Source: Tractidigestivibacter sp050946515 (GTDB lineage: Bacteria > Actinomycetota > Coriobacteriia > Coriobacteriales > Atopobiaceae). From it: a stretch of 64,000 bases of DNA. The stretch spans positions 124,001 to 188,000 of the forward strand of contig NZ_JBMNUX010000001.1 of assembly GCF_050946515.1 (NCBI RefSeq). Direction: 5' to 3'. The notes beneath the pieces are model-generated. The model saw nothing but the letters and a program-made list of their open reading frames with translations. It was not told the origin of the DNA and ran no database searches. Below, in pieces: positions 52,835-60,954 of the stretch; position 1 is the first letter of the stretch, and each line of letters begins with the position of its first letter. The position numbers and the translations under genes are program-made.

Positions 52835-54232
52835 ATGTCCGACCAGCCAACCGGAATGCCGGTGCCTCAGTTCCATTATTCGCCAATCGTCCCGTATGTG
52901 GACTCCGAGTCAACGAACAAGCTCTACTGCGCCTATACCGCAGGTCCGCTCTGGGCGGGAGTCCAGCCCTTCGAGTACACCGGCTGGCGCGACGAGGCAA
53001 AATCCTGGCACGAGAACTGCTACCTCCACGCAAACCTGAATCCTGCCGCGCACATCAAGATCTCCGGCCCCGACTGCACGGCGCTCTTTAAGCATGCGCT
53101 GGTGAACAGCTTTGAGAAGTTCCCCATCGGAGGCGGTAAGCATGCCATCTTCTGTGACGAGAACGGTTACATTCTTGATGATGGAGTCCTTCTTCGCCTA
53201 GGTGAGAATGACTACGAGGGCTTCTGCCTCTCGCCATACATGGAGTTCTACGCTGCTCAGGGAAACTACAACGTGAAGATTGAGAACGGTAACGACTTCG
53301 TGTTTCAGCTGGCTGGTCCCAACTCGCTTGCGGTCGTGCAGGCGGCAACGGGCGAGGACCTTACGGACATCAAGTTCTTTCACCATCGCAAGTCTGTGAT
53401 CGCAGACAAGCCCGTCACGATTCTGCGAGTGGGCATGGCCGGGTCGCTTGCCTATGAGGTGCACGGCGACTACTCCGATGGCGTGGCCATCTATCAGGCA
53501 ATTCTCGAAGCGGGAAAGCCCTATGGACTTCGCCGGCTGGGCACTCCCGCCTACGACATGACACACTGGGAGGGCGGATTCCCGCAGCTCTTCCTCGATT
53601 GGCTGAGCACCTGCCATCAATATGCGCCCATCCAGGACTTCCCGATGTTCAAGATGCTGCAGAGCGGCCGCATGGGTGACGGAAGCGGCGAATGGGGCTA
53701 CGGCAACATGCGCTTCGAGGGAAGCGCCGCCGAGCATCCTGAGCTTCTCTTCCGTACGCCCTATGACAACGCTTGGGGCAAGACCGTGCGCTTTGACCAC
53801 GACTTCGTCGGTCGCGACGCGCTCGAGAAGCTGGCGCAAAATCCGCCCCGCACCATGGTCACGCTCGAGTGGAACGAGGAAGACGTGCTCGACGTCATCC
53901 GCACGCAATTCAGCGACGACCCGTGCCTCGACATCTCAGAGCCTGACGACTTCTCGTTTGGTCATCCCATCTATCACAGTGACTTTGTCTATGCCAATGG
54001 CGAGCAGGTCGGCGTGACTTCTGGCAGGATGATGAGCCCCTATTACCACAAGATGATCTCGCTTTGCCCCATCAAGAGCGCGCTTGCCGTAGAGGGGACG
54101 CCTGTCGAGATTCTCTGGGGCATGCCCGGAGAGCGGCAGATGAGGATTCGCGCAACCGTCGCGCGCTATCCCTACAACAACGAGTTCAGAAATGACAAGG
54201 TCGATGCCAGTGCGTTGGGCAAGGGCAAGTAG
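52835..54232 (+). CDS. GcvT-like THF methyltransferase/demethylase 9
   Basis: A 465-residue GcvT-fold protein of the GcvT1/GcvT2 subgroup: FEYTGWRDEAKSWHENCYLH (46-65), ISGPDCTALFKHAL, GGGKHAIFCDENGYIL, Asp116 at the conserved acid position (with an extra Asp115 before it, as in true T-proteins), VGMAGSLAYEVHG, DMTHWEGGFPQLFLDW and NAWGKTVRFDHDFVGRDAL. GAAGGGGGAAGCC precedes ATG 52835. PucR4 lies upstream; GcvT10 follows after 143 bp. The subgroup probably acts on related substrates, but under LysR control in one place and PucR control here. Confidence 0.85.
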   Translation: MSDQPTGMPVPQFHYSPIVPYVDSESTNKLYCAYTAGPLWAGVQPFEYTGWRDEAKSWHENCYLHANLNPAAHIKISGPDCTALFKHALVNSFEKFPIGGGKHAIFCDENGYILDDGVLLRLGENDYEGFCLSPYMEFYAAQGNYNVKIENGNDFVFQLAGPNSLAVVQAATGEDLTDIKFFHHRKSVIADKPVTILRVGMAGSLAYEVHGDYSDGVAIYQAILEAGKPYGLRRLGTPAYDMTHWEGGFPQLFLDWLSTCHQYAPIQDFPMFKMLQSGRMGDGSGEWGYGNMRFEGSAAEHPELLFRTPYDNAWGKTVRFDHDFVGRDALEKLAQNPPRTMVTLEWNEEDVLDVIRTQFSDDPCLDISEPDDFSFGHPIYHSDFVYANGEQVGVTSGRMMSPYYHKMISLCPIKSALAVEGTPVEILWGMPGERQMRIRATVARYPYNNEFRNDKVDASALGKGK

Positions 54233-54375
54233 TCGTGCGATGCCGCTCGGGATCCATTGGCTGGGGTGCACAATTTGCGGTCGATGCTTTGCACACTTCC
54301 ACTGATGACCCGCTGACCTGCGCATTCTAAGGTTGGGTGCAACGAGTTGGAAGGGCTTCTACAAAGGAGGAACGC

Positions 54376-55782
54376 ATGGCTGAGTCTGACATCTTTGCTA
54401 CCAACGGCATCGAGAACGACACGCTAACCAGCGCCAGCGCGCAGATGAATCCGGCGCTGGATTCGGCAACGCTCATGTTCCAGATGGCTCCTGGCATGAA
54501 CCTGCCCTACGAGTACGGCGGCGTCGACTACGAGATTGGCGGCTACAGGGCCAGCGCCTGGATTGGCACGACCCTCATGATTAGCCCCATCTACGACGTG
54601 ATTGGGCCGGATGCCTGCAAGTTTCTGCAATCCATCTCGGTGAACGACTTCTCCAAGCTGAAGTACAAGGGCATTCGCCACATGATCATCACTAACGACA
54701 AGGGTCAGATCCTCTCTGACGGTGTCGTGATGCGCAAGTCCGAGGACCGCTACCGTACCTACTGGCTGAACCCGCCCATTCAGTATCTCGTAGAGACCTC
54801 CGACATGGACGTCCGCGGCGAGGACATGACGGGCAAGGAGTACTTCATCCAGGTCGATGGCATCAAGAGCCTTGAAATTCTGGAGGACGCCTTCCAGCAG
54901 GACCTGCATGACCTGACCTTTGCGCATCACCGCGACATAGAGGTTGATGGCCGACAGGTGACGGTGCTGCGCCTTGGCATGTCCGGAGACCTTGGCTACG
55001 AGTTCCATGGTCCCATCCAGGATTACGCCTACATGTACCAGAAGGTGTGGGAGAGCGGCAAGAAGTTCGGCGCCCGCAAGCTTGGCATGCACGCCTACAA
55101 CGAGTTCAACCACACCGAGGGCGGCTACCCCAACATTCTGCAGCACTATCCGATGCCGCTCTTTGAGAGCGACCCTGGTCTTGCCCAGTACTTGCGCGAG
55201 CATCCCGCCATGGCAGGAACCAATTTCAACCGCAAGCTCGCCGGCAGCTCGACTGACCTTGAGGAGCGCTTCGTTACCCCGTACGATGTGGGCTGGGGCT
55301 TCCTCATCAAGTACAACCATGACTTCCCGGGGCGCGCCGCGCTCGAGGCCGTGAAGGACAACCCGCCTCGCACGCTTGCCACGCTCGAGTGGAATGCCGA
55401 GGACGTGGGCAAGGTCTTCGCTGCTATGAACGACGGCGGCGACAAGGTGGACGACATCTCCATGCAGTGCGACATGCCGCTGCCCCAGAACTCCTTCTTC
55501 GGGCAGACCACCTTCCGCGCTGATGAGGTCTTTACCCCCGACGGATCCAAGGTGGGCATCACGGCCGGTCGTATCCACTCCTACAACTACAATCGCATGA
55601 TCTCGCTGGCGTTCGTGAAGCCCGAGTTTGCTGTCGAGGGATGCGAGCTCTATCTAGTCTGGGGCACTCCTGGCACTCGCCAGATGAAGGTTCGCTGCAC
55701 TGTTGCGCATACGCCGTATAACGATGGCCCCAACCACAATGCAACGTTCGATGTGAACGAGCGCATCCCCAAGCGCTTCTAG
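54376..55782 (+). CDS. GcvT-like THF methyltransferase/demethylase 10
   Basis: A 468-residue GcvT-fold protein, nearest to GcvT5. It has YEIGGYRASAWIGTTLMISP (52-71) instead of the TGWRDE motif, VIGPDACKFLQSIS, KGIRHMIITNDKG, Asp115 at the conserved acid position, LGMSGDLGYEFHG, FNHTEGGYPNILQHYPMPL and DVGWGFLIKYNHDFPGRAAL. AAAGGAGGAACGC precedes ATG 54376, and a strong terminator follows at 55821. GcvT9 and GcvT10 come from different subgroups, so a two-step or two-substrate demethylation under one regulator is possible. Confidence 0.85.
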   Translation: MAESDIFATNGIENDTLTSASAQMNPALDSATLMFQMAPGMNLPYEYGGVDYEIGGYRASAWIGTTLMISPIYDVIGPDACKFLQSISVNDFSKLKYKGIRHMIITNDKGQILSDGVVMRKSEDRYRTYWLNPPIQYLVETSDMDVRGEDMTGKEYFIQVDGIKSLEILEDAFQQDLHDLTFAHHRDIEVDGRQVTVLRLGMSGDLGYEFHGPIQDYAYMYQKVWESGKKFGARKLGMHAYNEFNHTEGGYPNILQHYPMPLFESDPGLAQYLREHPAMAGTNFNRKLAGSSTDLEERFVTPYDVGWGFLIKYNHDFPGRAALEAVKDNPPRTLATLEWNAEDVGKVFAAMNDGGDKVDDISMQCDMPLPQNSFFGQTTFRADEVFTPDGSKVGITAGRIHSYNYNRMISLAFVKPEFAVEGCELYLVWGTPGTRQMKVRCTVAHTPYNDGPNHNATFDVNERIPKRF

Positions 55783-55820
55783 GGTCAGCGATTTGAGAGC
55801 CTCCTAAGCCAAGATGCGTA

Positions 55821-55862
55821 GCGGGGCCGCAAAGACACGTCTTTGCGGCCCCGCTTTCCTTA
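55821..55862. terminator. Strong terminator after GcvT10
   Basis: AGCGGGGCCGCAAAGA, loop CACG, TCTTTGCGGCCCCGCT, then TTCCTT. A perfect 16 bp stem that can also serve the convergent small membrane gene. Confidence 0.85.
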
Positions 55863-55880
55863 CTCAGCAAGCCTAGGTAG

Positions 55881-56228
55881 CTAAGCAGCAGCCTTATTCA
55901 AGAGATGGCGGCCGATTGCGGGGACGATTACGTCTGTTGCCATGGCGAGTGCGAAGGTCCACGAGAACGAGCCTGCGAGCTGCCACTTGATGAGGGTCAT
56001 GACGACGGCAAGCGCCGAGAATGTTGCCCACAGGTTCCAGGCGGCCTTGGACTTGGATCGCATGAGCCAGACGATGCCTGCGAGCATGCCAGCCTTTACC
56101 AAAAGAAATGCCACGTTGGCAACAGGCGTTCCGATGGGGTAGAGCATGATTGCGCCGATGACTACTGTTGCCGCAGCAAACCAGAGCCATCCCATAAGCG
56201 CTTTCTCGCTTTCGTTCTTCGATGCCAT
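55881..56228 (-). CDS. Small integral membrane protein
   Basis: A 115-residue protein with four hydrophobic helices (GWLWFAAATVVIGAIMLYPI, then VANVAFLLVKAGMLAGIVWL, WNLWATFSALAVVMTL and FALAMATDVIVPAIG). No catalytic motif is recognised. The start ATG 56228 has GGAGGAGGATCT upstream on the minus strand. It stands alone between GcvT10 and the family C repeat. A transport accessory role is possible but unsupported. Confidence 0.65.
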   Translation of the reverse strand: MASKNESEKALMGWLWFAAATVVIGAIMLYPIGTPVANVAFLLVKAGMLAGIVWLMRSKSKAAWNLWATFSALAVVMTLIKWQLAGSFSWTFALAMATDVIVPAIGRHLLNKAAA

Positions 56229-56347
56229 AGATCCTCCTCCAACGGACTCAGGCAACCACTCGTTGCATACCCAATGCTAGGTCGTTTATGGCTCAAAAGG
56301 ATAGATGACAGCTACCCTTGTCTAGAATCGCAGCGCTTCGCGCTGAT

Positions 56348-56382
56348 GGCGCCCCCGGCTATTGCCGGGGGCGCCATTTTGT
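56348..56382 (+). terminator. Intrinsic terminator without an upstream gene
   Basis: GGCGCCCCCGGC, loop TATT, GCCGGGGGCGCC, then ATTTTGTT. The upstream gene runs the other way, so what this terminates is not clear; a short plus-strand transcript from about 56250 is possible. Confidence 0.7.
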
Positions 56383-56402
56383 TCGGCATTTGCCTCTTAG
56401 TT

Positions 56403-56652
56403 GCGCCGAACTGCCGCTATTGCGATTTTTTCGATGCCCTCTGCACCGAACCTCGATTAGTGCAGGCCCTCCAATCGTCCCTGGCCTCAGCATCAAAGTC
56501 GAAATGAATATTTGTTTGCAACCAACTGTGCAAACGCAATCTTCGTCGCATATTTATCGATGGCTGCAAGATGCCCTCAGAAGAGGGGCCTGCAATAGCG
56601 CGAGTTCAGCGCAGAACGAGCCGCAAAGTCTGCACTAGGGGGAGTTCAGCGC
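56403..56652. repeat. 250 bp palindromic element, family C copy 2
   Basis: Starts GCGCCGAACTGCC and ends AGTTCAGCGC. As in copy 1 each end has two nested units (GCGCCGAACTGCC with TGCACCGAACC on the left; CCTGCAATAGCGCGAGTTCA and CTGCACTAGGGGGAGTTCAG on the right), and the AT-rich centre keeps AAAGT..AAATGAATATTT. Exactly the same length as 35221-35470. The rest of 56653-56878 holds no gene. Confidence 0.78.
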
Positions 56653-56790
56653 AGCTTCCATGGTCTTGATCGGCTTTCGAGCAATACCCGCGCCCCCCGT
56701 TATCGGAGGACACGCCGCTTCCGCATCAAATGCCGCCGCCTGCCTCCTCTGCGCTCTGCGAATTGCTTGCGGAGCGCCGTGAATGGCGAC

Positions 56791-56808
56791 CTACCCAAGC
56801 TTTGGTAG
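56791..56808. promoter_or_regulatory. CTACCCAAGCTTTGGTAG palindrome upstream of SDR3
   Basis: An 18 bp palindrome with one mismatched pair, 70-90 bp before the SDR3 start. Good candidate for the operator of the SDR3 to ADH operon. No regulator is adjacent to that operon. Confidence 0.42.
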
Positions 56809-56878
56809 CTTGTTTTCCCAGTTCAATCGCTAAATTTCAAGCCAACGGAAGGTCAAAGCGAGAGCAATGGAGGTAGCG

Positions 56879-57826
56879 ATGGGAGAGAATGAGCAAGTCC
56901 GTCAGATGCCAAATCCCGATGACTTCGCAAAGATGACGTTGGCACAGTGCCAGCCTCTTTCCGATGTCCTCATCGGGTCGCTCAAGGACAAGGTTGCCAT
57001 TGTGACGGGTGGCGCCACGGGTCTTGGCTACAACGTCGTGAACCGGTTGGCTGAGGCAGGAGCCAAGGTCCTCATCGCCTCGCGCAACGAGCAACGCGGC
57101 CAGAAGGCGGTCGACGACTTCACCGCCCTGGGCTATGAGACGAGCTTCTGCAAGACTGACGTGGCTAAGGTGGCAGACTGCTACGCATGCGTCGACTTTG
57201 CGGTCAAGACCTACGGTGCCGTCGACATCCTGGTCACCGCTGGCGGCGTCTGGGACGAGTGCGCATACCTGGACGTTGACGAGAAGACTTACGACCGCGT
57301 GCTGGACGTCGACCTCAAGGGCACCTTCTTCATGGGTCAGGCCGTTGCCCGCTGGATGGTTGCCAACAAGCACCATGGTCGCATCGTCTTTGTCTCGAGC
57401 GCGGCTCACCTCGGCGAGGGCATGCGCGGCGTTGGCATGAACACCTACTACCAGGCCGCAAAGGCCGGCGTCGTCGCACTTACCACCGGCGCCGCGGGCG
57501 AGCTCAAGCAGTATGGCATCCACGTGAACTGCGTCGCGCCCGGCGGTATGGTCTCCCGCGGCGCCATCTTCGAGGGTCGCGAGAACGGCGGCAAGTACGG
57601 TCCCAAGTACGCCGAGTTCAAGCAGGAGCGCCAGAAGGCAACGCCCGTCCCGGTCGCATACAACCCCGACCAGGTAGCGCTCGCGATCTACGCGCTCTGC
57701 ACTCCCATCTCCGACTTCATGGACGGCGCCACGGTCGACGTCAACGGCGGCGCGCTGCTGAACGCTCAGATGATGCCGCTCAGCTACACCGTCCCCGGCT
57801 GCATCCCCGGTCCGTCCGAGCAGTAG
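56879..57826 (+). CDS. Short-chain dehydrogenase/reductase 3
   Basis: A 315-residue SDR closely like SDR2. Cofactor loop VTGGATGLGYN, catalytic residues in SSAAHLGEG and NTYYQAAKAGV, and the same tail PGCIPGPSEQ. It keeps the extension motif VRQMPNPDDFAKMTLAQCQP near its start but lacks the first 25 or so residues of SDR2. ATG 56879 has GGAGG ten bases upstream and is preferred to ATG 56867. First gene of SDR3, PanB-like 2, SDR4, ADH. Confidence 0.86.
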   Translation: MGENEQVRQMPNPDDFAKMTLAQCQPLSDVLIGSLKDKVAIVTGGATGLGYNVVNRLAEAGAKVLIASRNEQRGQKAVDDFTALGYETSFCKTDVAKVADCYACVDFAVKTYGAVDILVTAGGVWDECAYLDVDEKTYDRVLDVDLKGTFFMGQAVARWMVANKHHGRIVFVSSAAHLGEGMRGVGMNTYYQAAKAGVVALTTGAAGELKQYGIHVNCVAPGGMVSRGAIFEGRENGGKYGPKYAEFKQERQKATPVPVAYNPDQVALAIYALCTPISDFMDGATVDVNGGALLNAQMMPLSYTVPGCIPGPSEQ

Positions 57827-57899
57827 CCCACAACAAGCTTCGAGCATCCCAAGGCAGGAAGCGCGCGAAGCGCGCTAAACCATAGGAAAGGAAACAGTC

Positions 57900-58772
57900 A
57901 TGGCAAATCAGGAAGACGAGCCCAAGGTCCAGACATCGCTGATGCACAAGGGCCGCAAGACGGTCTGGCATCTCCAGCAGATGAAGAACAAGGGCGAGAA
58001 GATCACGATGGTTGGGCCGGGCAACCTTGACCCGCTGTTCACCGCCTGGGCCGACGCGGCTGGCTGCGACATGGCCCGCATCGTTGCCCCCGGCGAGTCC
58101 GCCCGTCCCAGGAGCGCAGGCCTTGCCTCCCACTGCCGCCAGGTCCGCAAGCTGGCGCCGAACATCCACATCAACGCCGTGCTCGAGACCTTCGTCGTGC
58201 CCGACAACCGCTCCGCGCTCGAGGAGGCCTCCGCGCTCATGGCCGACGAGGTCGACTCCGTCCTGATCATGGGCATCACTAACGACAAGCTTCAGTATCT
58301 CTCTGACAACAACGTGCCCGTCTTCGGTCATGTGGGCGCCCTCTCTGGCTGGCAGACCACCAACATCGGCGGCTACAAGCGCATCGCCAAGACCGCTGAC
58401 GAGGCCTTCAAGGTCTGGCGCCGCGCCTACGAGTACCAGGAGTGCGGCATGAAGGGCATGACCATCGAGCTCGTGCCGCGCCAGGTCGCCGAGGTCATCT
58501 CCCAGCACCTGAGCATCCCCGTCGTCGGCATCGCCGCAGGCGCTCCCTGCGACGGCTCCGAGATGGTCGTTTGGGACCTTCTGGGCATCGTGCCTGCCGC
58601 CACGGTCCATGCCGTCCAGTATGCGAACCTGCCCGAGGTCTGCGTCGGAGCCTACTCCAAGTTCAAGGAGGAGGTCACCACGGGCGTCTATCCGCAGCCG
58701 CATCACGGCTTTGAGATGGACGAGGCCGAGTACGAGAAGTTCAAGGACATGGTGGAGAAGGACGTCCACTAG
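57900..58772 (+). CDS. PanB-like TIM-barrel protein 2
   Basis: A 290-residue paralog of PanB-like 1. GHVGALSGW, IGGYKRIAKTADEAFKV, TIELVPRQVAEVISQHLSIP and GAPCDGSEMVVWDLLGI follow PanB closely, with the C-terminal GVYPQPHHGF. The two magnesium-binding aspartates of PanB have no counterpart by eye alignment (the regions read RIVAPGES and NAVLETF), and Lys112 is Leu122; Glu190 matches Glu181. Ribosome site AGGAAAGGAAAC. It sits 73 bp after SDR3 and 143 bp before SDR4. Function unknown; a lyase or transferase on a C1-linked carbon skeleton is possible. Confidence 0.78.
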   Translation: MANQEDEPKVQTSLMHKGRKTVWHLQQMKNKGEKITMVGPGNLDPLFTAWADAAGCDMARIVAPGESARPRSAGLASHCRQVRKLAPNIHINAVLETFVVPDNRSALEEASALMADEVDSVLIMGITNDKLQYLSDNNVPVFGHVGALSGWQTTNIGGYKRIAKTADEAFKVWRRAYEYQECGMKGMTIELVPRQVAEVISQHLSIPVVGIAAGAPCDGSEMVVWDLLGIVPAATVHAVQYANLPEVCVGAYSKFKEEVTTGVYPQPHHGFEMDEAEYEKFKDMVEKDVH

Positions 58773-58915
58773 CTGGCTGGTCGCGCAAGCAAGGGTCGGG
58801 GGAGGACCTCGTGTCGCCCCCGACCTTCTTGTTGCGCACGAGAGGCGCTCCGACAGAGGCCTCTCTCAGTTCGAAGACCAGCCTTGATGCAGGCTACGAC
58901 ATCGGAGGAAATAGC

Positions 58916-59788
58916 ATGGCAGAGTATTCTGGCGGCAACTACACCCTTGATGACCTCGGCTGGAGCCGAGTCCCTACGGACATCGTCGACAAGCGCGTCA
59001 CCGACCTCATGGACCTCACCGGCAAGCGCGCCATCGTTACGGGCGCCGGCGGCGTTGGCCTTGGTCGCGCCATTGCGCACCGTCTCGCCGGTCTTGGGGC
59101 AGAGGTAACGCTGGTTGGCATCCATGACAACGTGATCGCCGCGAGCGAGGAGGTCGCGAAGAAGTGGGGCGTCAAGACTCACTATGCTATTGGCGACCTC
59201 ACGAAGTGGGACGACGTCATGCGCGTGTTCGCCGAGGCAAACGAGGCCATGGGCGGCATCGACATACTGGTGAACAATGCCAACCACACGGTCAGCGGCA
59301 ACTTTGCCGAGATGACCGAGGAGCAGATCCGCGAGTCCATCGACGGTCCTTACACCTCCGTCGTGTTCTGCTGCCGCGCTGTAGCTCCATACATGATCGC
59401 GCAGGAGTCTGGCCGCATCGTGAACATCTCGAGCGAGTCTTCCGTGCGTGCGCACAACACTGGTCTTTCAGTCTATGCCGCGTCGAAGTCCGGCGTCAAC
59501 GGCCTTACGCGCCAGCTTGCCTACGAGCTTGGGCTCCATGGCATCCTCGTCAACAGCGTGCTGCCGGGCGTCATGATGAACCCGAAGCTGCAGGCATACT
59601 TCAACAACCCCGAGCCTTGGCTTGACCCTATTCGCGAGTCCATCGTTGTCTCAACGCGCGACACGCTCGTCCAGCGCGTGTCCATCTCCGAGGAGGTCGC
59701 CAACACCGTCGCCTATCTCTGCACGGACGCTGCGTCATACATCACCGGGCAGAACATCTGCAACGGCGGCGGCATGGTCGTGAGCTAA
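58916..59788 (+). CDS. Short-chain dehydrogenase/reductase 4
   Basis: A 290-residue classical SDR. Cofactor loop VTGAGGVGLGRA, NNAN in place of NNAG, serine in NISSES, YAASKSG with catalytic Tyr and Lys, and the C-terminal ITGQNICNGGG. Unlike SDR2 and SDR3 it has no MPNPDD extension. GGAGGAAATAGC precedes ATG 58916. It may act as an alcohol dehydrogenase or ketoreductase in the same pathway as PanB-like 2 and the downstream ADH. Confidence 0.88.
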   Translation: MAEYSGGNYTLDDLGWSRVPTDIVDKRVTDLMDLTGKRAIVTGAGGVGLGRAIAHRLAGLGAEVTLVGIHDNVIAASEEVAKKWGVKTHYAIGDLTKWDDVMRVFAEANEAMGGIDILVNNANHTVSGNFAEMTEEQIRESIDGPYTSVVFCCRAVAPYMIAQESGRIVNISSESSVRAHNTGLSVYAASKSGVNGLTRQLAYELGLHGILVNSVLPGVMMNPKLQAYFNNPEPWLDPIRESIVVSTRDTLVQRVSISEEVANTVAYLCTDAASYITGQNICNGGGMVVS

Positions 59789-59856
59789 TAGTTGGCAAGC
59801 GAGCTGGTGCGGCACCTTGCCACGCCGGTCAATGGAGGGAATGAAGAGGTGTTGGG

Positions 59857-60954
59857 ATGAAAGCCGGAATCTACTACGGCGTGAGCAACGTCGCCGTCGA
59901 GGATCGTGCGGTACCCGAGGTTGGCGACAAGGACGTTCTCGTCAAGGTGCGCCGAGCTGGCATCTGCGGCTCTGACACGGGGTCGTGGCTCCATGGAGGT
60001 TTGCGCTACGGCGTGTTCTCAGGGATGGTCGAGGGTCATGAGATGGTGGGCGAGGTGGCCAAGATGGGACCCAGCGCCTCCTCGGACTTCCACGTTGGCG
60101 ACATCGTGTGGGTGGATCCAAGCAAGGCGCGCCGCGTCGGCAAGCTAGCCGCGGACGTCTGCGGTACCTTCGCCGAGTACGTTCTCGTCGAGGACGCGCG
60201 CCAGGACTACAACCTGTTTCTGCTCGACAAGAACATCGACCTGGACGCTGCCGCGCTCATCGAGCCGCTCGCGGTGGGAACGCAGGGCGCGCTTGCCCTT
60301 GACCCCAAGCCAGACGAGAACGTGGTTGTGCTTGGAGCCGGCACCATCGGGCTCTGCGCTGCGGCAGGTCTTGTTAACCATGGCATCAAGAATGTCGTCG
60401 TGGTCGACAGAAACGAGTGGAAGCTCGAGATCGCGCGCAAGATTGGCGCACAGACCGTAAACTCCCGCGAGGAGAACGTCGCCGACCGGCTCTGCGACAT
60501 CTTTGGCGAGTTCGTTGACACCGAGACACACATGGAGCATATCTATCCTGAGCTCGGCGCCGCGCTCCAGAAAATCATGGACTCAGGAATCGCGAACGTT
60601 GGCGCCAAGCGACCGAACGTCCAGCTTTACGTCGACTGCGCCGGAGCACAGGAGCTCCTGCAGATGGCGTTCAAGCTTTGCGTCAACAACACGCGCTACT
60701 CCATCGTCTCGGTCTATTCAGACCCGGTTCCGGTGCCGGGGTCTATCTTCATGTCGCAGGCCAAGGTATGCGGATCCGCTGGCTACACGCTTCCGGTTAT
60801 CCATGAGGTAATCGACCACATCACAAACGAGCGGACTCCCATCAAGGACATCATCACGGCCAAGTATTCGCTTGACGAGTTCCCGAAGGCCATGGAGCAT
60901 GCGGCCGTGAAGTCGTACAAGAACATCAAGGTCCTTCTCGACATGGACAGGTAG
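59857..60954 (+). CDS. Zinc-dependent medium-chain alcohol/polyol dehydrogenase
   Basis: A 365-residue MDR dehydrogenase. Catalytic zinc ligands are Cys37 (GICGSD), His61 and Glu62 (VEGHEMVG), and the Rossmann loop is VVLGAGTIGLCAAAGL. The four-cysteine structural zinc loop is absent, as in sorbitol-dehydrogenase-type enzymes. An insertion of about 40 residues after the Rossmann fold (ENVADRLCDIFGEFVDTETH and following) separates it from standard members. It is 68 bp after SDR4 and closes the operon. GAAGAGGTG precedes ATG 59857. Substrate unknown. Confidence 0.87.
   Translation: MKAGIYYGVSNVAVEDRAVPEVGDKDVLVKVRRAGICGSDTGSWLHGGLRYGVFSGMVEGHEMVGEVAKMGPSASSDFHVGDIVWVDPSKARRVGKLAADVCGTFAEYVLVEDARQDYNLFLLDKNIDLDAAALIEPLAVGTQGALALDPKPDENVVVLGAGTIGLCAAAGLVNHGIKNVVVVDRNEWKLEIARKIGAQTVNSREENVADRLCDIFGEFVDTETHMEHIYPELGAALQKIMDSGIANVGAKRPNVQLYVDCAGAQELLQMAFKLCVNNTRYSIVSVYSDPVPVPGSIFMSQAKVCGSAGYTLPVIHEVIDHITNERTPIKDIITAKYSLDEFPKAMEHAAVKSYKNIKVLLDMDR

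Noticed and set aside
14122..55782. Glycine cleavage system or dimethylglycine/sarcosine oxidase
   Set aside because: No GcvH, GcvP or lipoyl protein and no FAD-dependent oxidase domain in any of the ten proteins; they are also about 80-100 residues longer than true T-protein.
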